From positions 1 to 21,645 of the forward strand of contig JAMPFK010000038.1 in the NCBI GenBank assembly GCA_023664485.1: a stretch of 21,645 nt of DNA, in the 5' to 3' direction. Position 1 is the stretch's first letter; each line of letters begins with the position of its first letter. The notes beneath the pieces are model-generated. The model saw only the letters and a list, made by a program, of their open reading frames with translations. It did no database searches and had not been told where the DNA came from. Below, one piece after another: positions 21,645 through 21,645 of this stretch. Position numbers and translations under genes: made by a program. The stretch is from Bacteroides fragilis (GTDB lineage: Bacteria > Bacillota > Clostridia > Lachnospirales > Lachnospiraceae).

Positions 21645-21645
21645 A

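Noticed and set aside
1..21645. CRISPR arrays, tRNA, rRNA or known riboswitches
   Set aside because: No regularly spaced repeats, no tRNA/rRNA-like stretches and no riboswitch core recognised by eye; intergenic gaps are short and explained by promoters, hairpins and repeats.

Overview
The window looks like a piece of a Clostridia chromosome, most likely a gut Lachnospiraceae with a mid-range GC content. The signs are a YesM/YesN-type two-component system, an ABC sugar importer without its own ATPase, a lipoprotein substrate-binding protein with a DUF3502-like tail, and TnpW/TnpX-type transposon pieces. Every gene I can support lies on the minus strand, so transcription runs from right to left; the plus-strand open frames are shadows.

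Right edge (about 21.2-21.6 kb): the tail of an unidentified gene, a terminator, and a small tnpW gene split by a 79-nt palindromic insertion. Then comes an inducible glycoside-use locus (about 21.1-3.0 kb). In transcription order it holds a sensor kinase, an AraC-type response regulator, a domain-permuted GH3 enzyme, a lipoprotein binding protein, two permeases, a metallo-beta-lactamase-fold hydrolase, a large GH106-like enzyme (probable alpha-L-rhamnosidase), a DUF6198/YczE-like membrane protein, a SASA-family acetylesterase, an Old Yellow Enzyme/2,4-dienoyl-CoA-reductase-like flavoprotein and rhamnulose-1-phosphate aldolase (RhaD). It ends at a strong terminator at 3028-3057. Left edge (3.0-0 kb): a DUF6870-type small protein, the first ~58 codons of a TnpX-like serine recombinase (cut off), and a second recombinase module (zinc-finger/HTH protein, SHOCT-like protein, intact large serine recombinase).

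Proposed working: the kinase senses an extracellular saccharide and the regulator activates the promoters of the GH3 and binding-protein genes. Those two promoters share CGACTT boxes placed almost identically relative to the -10 elements. The importer brings in a rhamnose-containing, possibly acetylated glycoside; the esterase, GH106-like and GH3 enzymes strip it; RhaD completes rhamnose breakdown, with isomerase and kinase encoded elsewhere. The flavin reductase is unexpected and suggests that the natural substrate carries an enone/unsaturated aglycone (flavonoid, phenylpropanoid or steroidal glycoside). This is inference.

The locus is bracketed by tnpW on one side and a TnpX-like recombinase remnant on the other. 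The most attractive reading is that it is cargo of a Tn4451-like mobilizable transposon, later immobilised when the second recombinase module landed in its recombinase gene. A dispersed palindromic repeat family (copies at 21319-21397 and 11088-11191), a 97-nt near-perfect palindrome (4003-4099) and the shared regulatory boxes are the main structures not explained by coding genes.
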